Shown here piece after piece: positions 40,079 through 47,887 of a DNA stretch of 50,458 bases. The notes beneath the pieces are model-generated. The model did not search any database. It had not been told where the DNA came from and worked only from the letters and a program-made list of their open reading frames with translations. Within the stretch, counting starts at the first letter, position 1, and every line of letters starts with the position of its first letter. Origin of the DNA: Pusillimonas sp. UBA6240. Its GTDB lineage: Bacteria > Pseudomonadota > Gammaproteobacteria > Burkholderiales > Burkholderiaceae_B. The position numbers were made by a program, and so were the translations under genes. The DNA is taken from NCBI GenBank assembly GCA_002441445.1, contig DJWC01000157.1, positions 10,463 to 60,920 on the forward strand, read 5' to 3'.

Positions 40079-41290
40079 ATGCGCAGACCTCTTGAAGGCA
40101 TAAAGATACTCGACCTGACACACGGAGTAGCGGGGCCGTATTGCACCATGGTACTTGGCGATCTGGGCGCCGAAATCGTCAAGATCGAGAAACCCTACCG
40201 CGGCGATGCGACCCGCTATATGAACGTCAGCGACCGCTTTCACACCGACATACCCAAGGTAGGCGGCGACTACTTTCTGGCCGTGAACCGTAACAAGCGT
40301 AGCGTGGCGCTGGAACTCAAGTCAGAGGAAGGCAGGCGCATTTGCGAAGAATTGGCGACATGGGCCGATATCGTCGTGCAGAATTTCCGGCCGGGCGTCA
40401 CTCAGCGGCTGGGTCTCGACTACGAAGCCCTGAAGCGTTTCAACCCTCGGCTCATTTATGCGAATATTTCGGCCTATGGCAGCGAAGGCAAGCTGGCTGA
40501 AAAAGCCGGCATGGACATTGCCGTACAGGCGCGGTCGGGAATCATGCGCATCACGGGGTCGCCCGATTCCACCGAACCGATACGGGCTGGCGCCTCGATC
40601 GCGGATTTCGGCGGGGGCATTTATTTGTGCACCGCAGTCTTGGCGGCGTTATATGACCGCGAGCGTACCGGCGAAGGCCAGGAGGTTAGTGTCTCGCTCC
40701 TGGACGCAACCATGAGCATGCTCATCAATTATTCAGTAGCCGTCATCGATGGCGGTGCGAAAGTGGCTCCTTTGGGATCCGGCCACCCGCAACTAGTGCC
40801 CTATCAGTCTTTCCCCACCAAAGATGGCTTCATCGTTGTGGCCACCGGCACCAATAACACTTACCGCGCCTTTTGCGAAGCAATAGGGCGGCCCGATCTC
40901 GCCGCCGACACGCGCTTTGCATCGAACCAGAGCCGCGTCAAGCATCGGGACGCTCTGGTCGAACAGTTGTCGGAAGTGTTCCGGCGGCGGGGCACCGACG
41001 CATGGATCGCCATTCTGGAAGAGGCCGACATCCCTTGCGCGCCTGTCAATGACCTCGAAGCCGCCTATCGGCAAATGGCGGAGATATCGCCCGACATGGT
41101 GCTAAAGATTGACCACGCCGCCATTGGGCCGCTTACGCAACTGGGCGTGCCGTTTCGTTTTTCCGACTGCACGGGCGATATTCGCCGGCCGCCTCCGATG
41201 CTCGGCGAGCACACCGAGGAGGTCTTGACGGGAATTCTTGGTCGAACCCAAGACGAGGTCGAACGGCTGCACGAGCAGAAAATCATATGA
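40079..41290 (+). CDS. Class III (CaiB/BaiF) acyl-CoA transferase
   Basis: 403 aa from the ATG at 40079 (MRRPLEGIKILDLTHGVAGP; AAGGG about 9 nt upstream). YCTMVLGDLGAEIVKIEKP and LAVNRNKRSVALEL are typical. Putative catalytic Asp176 lies in AGASIADFGGG. It transfers CoA between acids, supplying the acyl-CoA for the hydratase upstream or recycling CoA. The next gene, an ATP-dependent acyl-CoA synthetase, overlaps by 4 bp, so the operon carries two alternative ways to activate acids. Confidence 0.93.
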   Translation: MRRPLEGIKILDLTHGVAGPYCTMVLGDLGAEIVKIEKPYRGDATRYMNVSDRFHTDIPKVGGDYFLAVNRNKRSVALELKSEEGRRICEELATWADIVVQNFRPGVTQRLGLDYEALKRFNPRLIYANISAYGSEGKLAEKAGMDIAVQARSGIMRITGSPDSTEPIRAGASIADFGGGIYLCTAVLAALYDRERTGEGQEVSVSLLDATMSMLINYSVAVIDGGAKVAPLGSGHPQLVPYQSFPTKDGFIVVATGTNNTYRAFCEAIGRPDLAADTRFASNQSRVKHRDALVEQLSEVFRRRGTDAWIAILEEADIPCAPVNDLEAAYRQMAEISPDMVLKIDHAAIGPLTQLGVPFRFSDCTGDIRRPPPMLGEHTEEVLTGILGRTQDEVERLHEQKII

Positions 41291-43506
41291 TGGAGCATCG
41301 AATCGACTTTCCCGCCGCCGGGCCTGCCTCCGGCGACGCGCCCAAGGAGCCAGACATCGGCTTGCGGGGTTCAATTCGCGGCCACCGGCTCGATCCCATC
41401 TTCCATGCCCGCTCGGTTGCGCTGGTCGGCTTATCGAGCGACCCGCGCAAGATGACAGGAGCGCCCTTGGGCATCCTTCGCCAGAGCGGATTCACCGGCG
41501 CCATCTTCCCAGTGAATCCGCGTGCCGAAGAAATTGGCGGACTGCGTTCTTATCCAAGCATCGCCGCGCTACCCGAAACGCCGGAGATCGCCCTCATTAT
41601 GCTTGCGGCCAAACATTGCGCCCAGGCTATACGCGATTGCGCGGCCAAAGGCATACGGGCCGCTGTGGTCTTGAGTTCAGGGTTTGAAGAATCGCGAGAA
41701 GGCGCGCGCGATGCGCACGATCTGGCGGTGGCGGCGAAAGAAACGGGCCTGGTCGTCGTCGGACCCAATTGCGAAGGGATTTGGTCGGTACGCGACCGCC
41801 TGCTGCTAACCTTCGGCTCGGCGGCTAAGCGCGACACGCTGCACCACAGCCCCATTGCCATCATCTCGCAGAGCGGCGCCATAGCAGGAGCTGTGGCGCG
41901 GCATCTGCAAAATGATGCCGTGGGCTGCGCCTACGTCGTCTCGGTCGGCAATGAGACCGTACTGACCATAGCCGACTACCTTGAATGGATGATCGAGCAG
42001 GACGATGTGCGCGTCGTTTTGTTGTTCATCGAAGGGCTGCGCGATGGCGAACGTCTGATCGGGCTGATTCGCAAAGCCACCCGCTGCGGCATCCGCGTCG
42101 CCGCATTGAAATCGGGCAATTCGGCAGCAGGCATAAAGGCCGCGTTGTCGCACACCGGCAAGATTGCCACGGATTATGCGGTGTACCGAGATCTGCTGAC
42201 CGAAGCGGGCGCCATCCCGATTCAAAGCCTTACCGAACTGATTGCCGCGGGCGAGGTATTGAGCATTGCGCCATTGCCCGTCAAGTTTCCGCCTCGAAGC
42301 CAAAAAGAGGCCGATGGCGCCGATGGGGTTTCCGTCTTCAGCATACCCGGCGGCACCCGCGCCTTGACGGCCGATCAATGCGAAATGCACGGCGTTCCGC
42401 TTGCGAAGTTCGCGCGCGGAACCGTCGAGGCATTGAAGGCCGCGCTACCTGAATTCGGGAGCGTCGAAAATCCCACCGACCTGACGGGCCAGGTGTTGTC
42501 GCAACATGGGCTCTTCGACCACAGCCTTTCCATCATTAGCCATGACCCTCACACTGAAGCGCTCATTATTCAGGTGGCCAATCGAGGTCCTTCAGACGTC
42601 ATGGCGCGAGTGGCATTGCTGGGCGAGGTGGCGACGAAAACAAGCGCGCCTGTCATCGTCACTTTCCTGGGCGACAGCCTGCCGGCCGCAAAGCGCGCAG
42701 AGCTGCGCAATGTCGGCGTTTTATGCGCGCGCGACCCCGCCGAGGCAGCGCTATTTCTCGGTTGGCTATACCGGGCCCGCGAAGCAATGCTTGACGCGAG
42801 CCCCAGCACCGGCGCATCCCATTCGATTCCGCTCCGGCCATCCGGGGCGCGCGAGGCCCCGGGAAATACCTGGCCCGAAGTAGCTGCATGGCTCGGGGCG
42901 GCAGGCATTGCCATGCCATCCTGGAGGATACTCGGCTCTGAAGATTCGGCACAGGCAGCCTGCGCCGGCCTGGTGGCGCCGCTGGCGGTCAAGGCTCTGC
43001 CGGGCGATGCCGCCCATAAGTCTGAGCTAGGCCTGCTTGCCCTGAATCTGCTCAGCGCCGCCGAAGTAGAGCGGGAAGCCGCCCGCCTCAGGTCGATACT
43101 GGGTCGGGCCGAAACTCAAATATTGGTGCAAGAAATGGTGGGGGACGGCATTGAAGTATTGCTGGCGGCAGTACGGAACGCCGATTTCGGACCTGTCCTC
43201 GCCATCGGCATGGGAGGGACGACCGTAGAACTGTTCCGGGACGTGGCCTGGCTGGCATTGCCGACTGACAGCCGGCGCGTACGATCTGCCTTATCTCATC
43301 TAAAGCTCGATCAGCTATTGCGCGGCTTTCGCGGCAAACCGCCCGCCGATGTCGACGCACTGGTCGAGGCCGCGGTGAATCTGGGCAATCTCTTTATCGC
43401 AAGCGCTCCAGCGATTGAGGAAATAGAAATTAATCCCTTGTTTGTACGCGCTGCAGGCCTGGGCGTACTGGCGGTGGATGCCTTAGTGAGGTCATCATTA
43501 CCATGA
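41287..43506 (+). CDS. ADP-forming acyl-CoA synthetase (acetate-CoA ligase family), fused alpha-beta
   Basis: 739 aa, with a 35-residue N-terminal extension compared with the paralogue at 22432. CoA-binding domain ARSVALVGLSSDPRKMTGAP (41-60), IISQSGAIAGAVARH, phosphohistidine His289 (KAALSHTGKIATDY), ATP-grasp C-terminal domain (KALPGDAAHKSELGLLALNL, IGMGGTTVELFRDV, EIEINPLFVRA). Makes acyl-CoA with ADP and phosphate as by-products. It overlaps both neighbours as ATGA, so it is translationally coupled with the CoA-transferase and the MmgE/PrpD gene. Confidence 0.93.
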   Translation: MMEHRIDFPAAGPASGDAPKEPDIGLRGSIRGHRLDPIFHARSVALVGLSSDPRKMTGAPLGILRQSGFTGAIFPVNPRAEEIGGLRSYPSIAALPETPEIALIMLAAKHCAQAIRDCAAKGIRAAVVLSSGFEESREGARDAHDLAVAAKETGLVVVGPNCEGIWSVRDRLLLTFGSAAKRDTLHHSPIAIISQSGAIAGAVARHLQNDAVGCAYVVSVGNETVLTIADYLEWMIEQDDVRVVLLFIEGLRDGERLIGLIRKATRCGIRVAALKSGNSAAGIKAALSHTGKIATDYAVYRDLLTEAGAIPIQSLTELIAAGEVLSIAPLPVKFPPRSQKEADGADGVSVFSIPGGTRALTADQCEMHGVPLAKFARGTVEALKAALPEFGSVENPTDLTGQVLSQHGLFDHSLSIISHDPHTEALIIQVANRGPSDVMARVALLGEVATKTSAPVIVTFLGDSLPAAKRAELRNVGVLCARDPAEAALFLGWLYRAREAMLDASPSTGASHSIPLRPSGAREAPGNTWPEVAAWLGAAGIAMPSWRILGSEDSAQAACAGLVAPLAVKALPGDAAHKSELGLLALNLLSAAEVEREAARLRSILGRAETQILVQEMVGDGIEVLLAAVRNADFGPVLAIGMGGTTVELFRDVAWLALPTDSRRVRSALSHLKLDQLLRGFRGKPPADVDALVEAAVNLGNLFIASAPAIEEIEINPLFVRAAGLGVLAVDALVRSSLP

Positions 43507-44930
43507 AAGACGATTTTAGCGACGCGATGGAAGGCGGCGCCCGCACTTCTCCTTCAACGGCCGGCCCGAGCCATGCAACAGCGGGGCTCACTCGGGGCCT
43601 GGCGACGTTCGCGCTGGACGATCACCTCTTTCCATCGCTCGCGCGCTCGCGCGCCGTGGACGCCATCACCGACTGCGTAGGCTGCATGATCGCGGGAAGC
43701 CGCGAAGCCCTAGCCGGCCCTCTATTGAAGAGCCTGGCCTCGGTCGAGTCGAGCCATGAGCAATTTCCTGCCCTGATGCTGGGTACGGCACGCTATGCCA
43801 GCCCGGCGGATGCCGCCCTGTACAACGGCGCTATCGCCCACGCGCTCGATTATGACGACACCAACCATCCCGCCTATGCGCACCCCAGCGCGGTCCTCGT
43901 GCCCACACTGCTGGCCTTGGCTTCGCGGGTCGGCGCAAGCGGGGACAAGCTGATCGACGCATACCTCATCGGCTTCGAAGTTTTCGGTAAGCTTGGCCGC
44001 GCCATGAATACCCAGCATTACAAACGCGGCTGGCACGCGACCTCCACCTTCGGCACCTTGGCCGCTGTGCTCGCCGCCGGCCGGCTGTTAGGCTTGAGCC
44101 ATCAGCAAATGGCCATGGCAATCGGTATTGCCGCATCTTCGGCGTCGGGCCTGCGCGCAAACTTCGGCAGCATGACTAAGCCGCTACATGCCGGCTATGC
44201 GGCGCGCAATGGAGTCCTGGCCGCGATGTTGGCGCAAGAAGGCTTCGATGCAAGCGACACCGCACTGGAGCACCGTTATGGCTACCTATCGGTATTCAAC
44301 GATGGAATTGGCTTCGATCCCGCTCCATTGAGGTCCTTGGGCGAACCTCTCGAAATCTTGACCGAGCACGGGCTTGCGCTCAAGCCTTATCCATCATGCG
44401 GCGCCACCCACCCCGGCATCGAGGCCGCGCTCAAACTGCACGGCGCAATTGGCGGCGCGCCGATTGCACGGGTGCGTATGGGCGTCTCTGAAATGGCGTT
44501 CTCGCCGCTGATCCACGTAATGCCCCACACGCCGCTCGAAGGCAAGTTCAGCTTGCACTATTGTGTCGCGGCGGCGCTGGTATTCGGCGAGGTCAACTTG
44601 CGAAGCTTTACCGATGAAAAGATCAATGACCCACGGATAACCGAGCTTATCCCGCGGATCTCCATGGAGCTCGACCCGCGCCTGCGCGACGATACCGAAT
44701 TCGCTACTGAAGCGACCGTGGAGACGACTGGCGGCGACCGCCACGTTTGCCACATTCCCTTGGCGTTGGGCAAGCCCGCACGCTGGTTCAGCGCTAAGCA
44801 ATTGCGCGCCAAATTCGACGACTGCACCAATATGATGTCCCCGCCGCGCCGCGATGCTCTGTATGGACATTTGCGAGACTTGGATAACGCCGGTTCGCTT
44901 GACGGTTTGATGCACGCGCTTGTTCCGTGA
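43503..44930 (+). CDS. MmgE/PrpD-family protein, subtype b, cis-aconitate decarboxylase-like residues
   Basis: 475 aa with an N-terminal extension of about 25 residues. Active-site landmarks: HALDYDDTNHPAYAHPSAV (Asp116, Asp118, Asp119, Thr120, His127), KRGWHATSTFG (His178), GSMTKPLHAGYAARNG (Lys226, His229), LKPYPSCGATH (Tyr296) and EGKFSLHYCVAAAL. This Asp/Thr/His/His/Lys/Tyr set agrees with the residues lining the pocket of cis-aconitate decarboxylase (IRG1), so decarboxylase or dehydratase activity on a polycarboxylate is plausible. Coupled to the synthetase gene by ATGA. Confidence 0.9.
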   Translation: MKDDFSDAMEGGARTSPSTAGPSHATAGLTRGLATFALDDHLFPSLARSRAVDAITDCVGCMIAGSREALAGPLLKSLASVESSHEQFPALMLGTARYASPADAALYNGAIAHALDYDDTNHPAYAHPSAVLVPTLLALASRVGASGDKLIDAYLIGFEVFGKLGRAMNTQHYKRGWHATSTFGTLAAVLAAGRLLGLSHQQMAMAIGIAASSASGLRANFGSMTKPLHAGYAARNGVLAAMLAQEGFDASDTALEHRYGYLSVFNDGIGFDPAPLRSLGEPLEILTEHGLALKPYPSCGATHPGIEAALKLHGAIGGAPIARVRMGVSEMAFSPLIHVMPHTPLEGKFSLHYCVAAALVFGEVNLRSFTDEKINDPRITELIPRISMELDPRLRDDTEFATEATVETTGGDRHVCHIPLALGKPARWFSAKQLRAKFDDCTNMMSPPRRDALYGHLRDLDNAGSLDGLMHALVP

Positions 44931-44997
44931 ATTACTTGAGAGTAACAGCCGGGCTAACCCCTACATTCTTCGTGTTCTATAAACAATGGAGTGGAAT

Positions 44998-45954
44998 ATG
45001 AAATTCAAAACTGCCCTTGCAGCAATCCTGCTGGCGTTCGCCGGTGCGGCCATCGCCAAAGATTATCCCTCCAAGCCGGTGCGCCTTGTCGACCCTTACG
45101 CCACAGGCGGATCCACCAGCGTCGTATCGATGGCCATTTCGCAAAAATTCGAAGAAATCACCGGACAGGCAATGGTGGTGGATCATCGCCCCGGCGCTGG
45201 AAGCAATATTGGAAGCGACATCGTGGCGAAAGCGGCGCCGGACGGCTACACCTTGCTGATTGGTTCGAGCAGCTTGGCAATCAATCCCCATTTGTACAGC
45301 AAGATGCCTTTCGATCCACTCAAGGACTTGGCCCCCATCATTATCTTGATTCGCACGCCCAATGTATTAGCCGTGCATCCTTCGCTCCCGGTCCATTCCG
45401 TGAAAGAATTAATCGACTACGCCCGCAAGCGGCCGGGAAAATTGAATTATGGATCGTCAGGCAACGGCGCTACCAACAACATGGCAATGGAACTGTTCAA
45501 GACCATGGCGCATCTGGACATTGTCCACGTGCCTTTCAAGGGCGGCGGCGAAGCGATGGCCGCCCTGCTCGGCGCCCACGTCCAAATGATGTTCAACCCC
45601 GCCTCCACCCTGGCGCCCCAGGACAAGGCAGGCCGGCTGCGTATGATCGCCGTGGGCAGCCGAGAGCGCGTGTCGGGCCTTGAACTGCCCACGATTTCGG
45701 AGTCCGGTTTGCCGGGCTTCGAGTCCAATGTATGGTTTGGCCTTTTTGCCCCGGCAGGCACGCCCGCTCCTATCATCGCGAAACTTAATGCCGACATGAC
45801 CCAGATACTCCAGGATGAGAAGGTCAGTACAACGCTCAATAAGGCCGGCCTGACACCCGTGGGGGGAAGCCCCGAGGACTTGCGCGACCTGCTGGCCAAA
45901 GACTACAAGCGCTGGTCCGCTGTAGTAAAAGAGACAGGCGCGAAGATAGAATAG
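44998..45954 (+). CDS. Bug/TTT-family periplasmic solute receptor, atypical ligand loop
   Basis: 318 aa from the ATG at 44998 (GGAG about 9 nt upstream; ATG 44986 is too close to that RBS). Signal peptide MKFKTALAAILLAFAGAAIA, then KDYPSKPVR. The first ligand loop reads YATGGSTSVVSMAI: Ser41 stands where the family has the conserved Asp (GGxxDxxAR), and the following Arg is Met. The rest is normal (VDHRPGAGSNIGSDIV, APDGYTLLI, VGGSPEDLRDL). It follows the MmgE/PrpD gene by 67 bp and may have a changed ligand. Confidence 0.92.
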   Translation: MKFKTALAAILLAFAGAAIAKDYPSKPVRLVDPYATGGSTSVVSMAISQKFEEITGQAMVVDHRPGAGSNIGSDIVAKAAPDGYTLLIGSSSLAINPHLYSKMPFDPLKDLAPIIILIRTPNVLAVHPSLPVHSVKELIDYARKRPGKLNYGSSGNGATNNMAMELFKTMAHLDIVHVPFKGGGEAMAALLGAHVQMMFNPASTLAPQDKAGRLRMIAVGSRERVSGLELPTISESGLPGFESNVWFGLFAPAGTPAPIIAKLNADMTQILQDEKVSTTLNKAGLTPVGGSPEDLRDLLAKDYKRWSAVVKETGAKIE

Positions 45955-46050
45955 ACAATAAACTAAAGGCTATGGAAGCGCAGGGAAGGCCCCGATGAAA
46001 CCGCAACGGATGCGCGAAAGAAATTCTTATGAAAGACCAGCGAATTAGCA

Positions 46051-46773
46051 ATGACTGAAGACTTACCTCCAGTTGCTGAACCGGCACGGCTCGATGTTCT
46101 CGTCCAGAGCGTTTATGAGTCCATCAAAAACTCCATCCTGAGCAATCGCTTGCGGCCCGGCAACAAGTTGACCCACCAAGGCCTGGCTGAAAGCCTAGGC
46201 GTATCCCGCACCCCTGTGCGCGAATCGCTGGAACGCCTATATCAGGAGGGTTATGTCACCCGTATTGCAAACCGCGGCTATTTTGTCGCCGAGATAGACG
46301 TTCGTGAAGTACGCGAGCTGTATCAAACCCGCGAAGCGCTCGAAATCTATTCGCTTCAGCGGGTACTGGCAAAGGGAATCGACAAACGGGCGATTCGCCT
46401 TCTGGAAGAAATAAATGCCCGATACAAGGCTCTTTGCATGGAGAACTTGAGCCGTGAACGGCTCATGGTCGATCGGGAGTTCCACTTGGCCCTTGCCGAA
46501 CAATCGGGAAACAGGCATTTGCATCGGACACTTGCGGCAATCTTCGATCGTCTTATTTTAAAGCGCCGGGTAGAGGGATATCACGACCTAAGCGGCATGA
46601 AGCCCTACGAAGACCATGTTCGCATTCTGGCGGCAATCGTCCAGAAGCAGAACGCGGCGGCACAGGAGCTGCTGCACCAACATATCGAAGGCGCTTGCAT
46701 CCGATTCACTCAGTATCTGGAACCCGTGCGGGAAGAACTCTCCCCCTCGCTGAAAAAAAAGCAGGCTTCATGA
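46051..46773 (+). CDS. GntR-family regulator, FadR/FCD subfamily
   Basis: 240 aa. The N-terminal winged HTH (about 17-80) contains VYESIKNSILSNRLRPGNKL, ESLGVSRTPVRESLERLYQE and TRIANRGYFVAEID. The C-terminal FCD domain contains EVRELYQTREALEIYSLQRV, DREFHLALAEQSGNRHLHRT and YEDHVRILAAI, with His residues placed for the usual metal site. Such proteins repress catabolic operons and are released by an acid or acyl-CoA. It is coupled to the crotonase gene by ATGA. Candidate sites TGCATGCAAA precede 33057 and 38877. A 9-codon ORF (46029-46058) overlaps its start codon and may be chance. Confidence 0.93.
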   Translation: MTEDLPPVAEPARLDVLVQSVYESIKNSILSNRLRPGNKLTHQGLAESLGVSRTPVRESLERLYQEGYVTRIANRGYFVAEIDVREVRELYQTREALEIYSLQRVLAKGIDKRAIRLLEEINARYKALCMENLSRERLMVDREFHLALAEQSGNRHLHRTLAAIFDRLILKRRVEGYHDLSGMKPYEDHVRILAAIVQKQNAAAQELLHQHIEGACIRFTQYLEPVREELSPSLKKKQAS

Positions 46774-47549
46774 GCAGCGTAAGCATCGATGCCGATGCAG
46801 CGGGAATAGCGACCATCACTATAAACCGGCCGCATAAACGCAATGCCTGCGATCTGCAGACGTGGTCAGAGCTCGCGGAAGCCTTCGTTGAAGCGGCTGT
46901 AAGCAAGCACGTACGTGCAGTCATACTTACAGGCGGCGGTGGCCACTTTTGCGCAGGAAACGATATCTCCGCTACCGCTGCGATGAGCGCCGATCCGGAC
47001 TTTATGGCGCAGCGTGCCGCAACGGTCGAGCGCTGTTTTCGGAACCTTCGCGCCTTGCGGGTTCCCGCCATTGCCGCCATACAAGGAGCATGCGTAGGAG
47101 GCGGCTGCACGCTCGCCAGCTATTGCGATTTCAGGGTGGCGGACACCACGGCGCGGATCGGAATAACAGTAGCCAGCCAATCGCTCGGTTACCCGACGGC
47201 GCATCTCGTCCGGTTGATCAGCACTATTGGATTGGCGGCGGCCCGCCGCTGGATATATGGTGCCGGTCTTTTCGACGCCCAATCCGCCGCGCGGGATGGG
47301 TTTATCGATTGCGTCACCCAAAGTGCCGCCATGGACGAGGCGCTGCGAATGGCGCAACCCATGTTGGATAAGGCCCCGCTTTCAATAGCGGTAAGTCGTG
47401 CGCAGTTCGACGCGATAGCGAACCAGGAGCTTGCGATGTCGCTGGACGAAATCGATATGTTGATGAACAAGGCGGGCGCCAGTAAAGACCGCGAAGAAGC
47501 AATTGTGGCGTTTCTCGAGAAACGCAAGCCCCGGTTTTCAGGTTACTGA
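46770..47549 (+). CDS. Crotonase-superfamily protein lacking both hydratase glutamates
   Basis: 259 aa from the ATG at 46770, which overlaps the GntR stop (ATGA). Crotonase core: INRPHKRNACD, HFCAGNDISA (oxyanion hole) and GACVGGGCTLASYCDFRVAD. The positions of the two catalytic glutamates of enoyl-CoA hydratase hold Thr114 and Val134 (IGITVASQSLGYPTAHLVRL). A plain hydratase mechanism is therefore unlikely; isomerase, hydrolase or decarboxylase are alternatives. It is the last gene before the tRNA and the end of the accessory block. Confidence 0.88.
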   Translation: MSSVSIDADAAGIATITINRPHKRNACDLQTWSELAEAFVEAAVSKHVRAVILTGGGGHFCAGNDISATAAMSADPDFMAQRAATVERCFRNLRALRVPAIAAIQGACVGGGCTLASYCDFRVADTTARIGITVASQSLGYPTAHLVRLISTIGLAAARRWIYGAGLFDAQSAARDGFIDCVTQSAAMDEALRMAQPMLDKAPLSIAVSRAQFDAIANQELAMSLDEIDMLMNKAGASKDREEAIVAFLEKRKPRFSGY

Positions 47550-47569
47550 GCTGCTGTAGATGAGATTCC

Positions 47570-47660
47570 TGGCGGACAGAGGGGGATTCGAACCCCCGAT
47601 ACGCTATTCACGTATACACGCTTTCCAGGCGTGCGCCTTCAACCACTCGGCCACCTGTCC
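47570..47660 (-). tRNA. tRNA-Ser, anticodon GGA
   Basis: The minus strand reads GGACAGGTGGCCGAGTGG at the 5' end. The anticodon region CCTGGAAAG gives GGA (reads UCC/UCU), then a long variable arm, the T-arm GGGGGTTCGAATCCCCC and the acceptor CTGTCC with discriminator G. CCA is encoded (47572-47570). The acceptor stem GGACAG/CTGTCC is complete. The 3' end faces the accessory block, an arrangement often used by integrating elements, but no second copy of the 3' end or integrase was seen. Confidence 0.96.
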
Positions 47661-47753
47661 TATTTATTCAGCTTTTTCAACACCAAAGCGAAGTCCGACA
47701 TTCTATCAGAAATTGTCTTTTCCGGCCTTCCGTGATCAATCGGCGCGGGAGCC

Positions 47754-47775
47754 AAGAGCCGCTTGCGCGGCTCTT
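47754..47775 (+). terminator. Hairpin terminator, plus-strand side
   Basis: Stem AAGAGCCGC/GCGGCTCTT (9 bp) with loop TTGC, followed by ATTTATAAAT. It would stop transcription coming from the crotonase operon on the plus strand. Confidence 0.55.
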
Positions 47776-47785
47776 ATTTATAAAT

Positions 47786-47804
47786 CGGCCTCGCCACGAG
47801 GCCG
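47786..47804 (-). terminator. Hairpin terminator after ribE, minus-strand side
   Basis: Stem CGGCCTCG/CGAGGCCG (8 bp, 3-nt loop), followed on the minus strand by the same ATTTATAAAT spacer. It lies about 85 bp past the ribE stop codon. The shared palindromic AT spacer makes the two hairpins a back-to-back pair. Confidence 0.55.
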
Positions 47805-47887
47805 AGAGGCGTGTCCGACGTCCGTCAGGCCGCTCATCGTGCCGCTTGGTTTCCGCCCAGAGCGGCGAAGCCGCGCCGAGCGCGCAG

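Noticed and set aside
46029..46058. Nine-codon upstream ORF overlapping the GntR start codon
   Set aside because: It could couple translation, but it has only a weak RBS and no conservation data; too short to claim.
47570..47660. tRNA-Ser as an att site with a second copy of its 3' end
   Set aside because: I looked for the acceptor/T-arm sequence elsewhere and found only short chance matches such as GCGGACAGCGG near 22170; no integrase gene is present.
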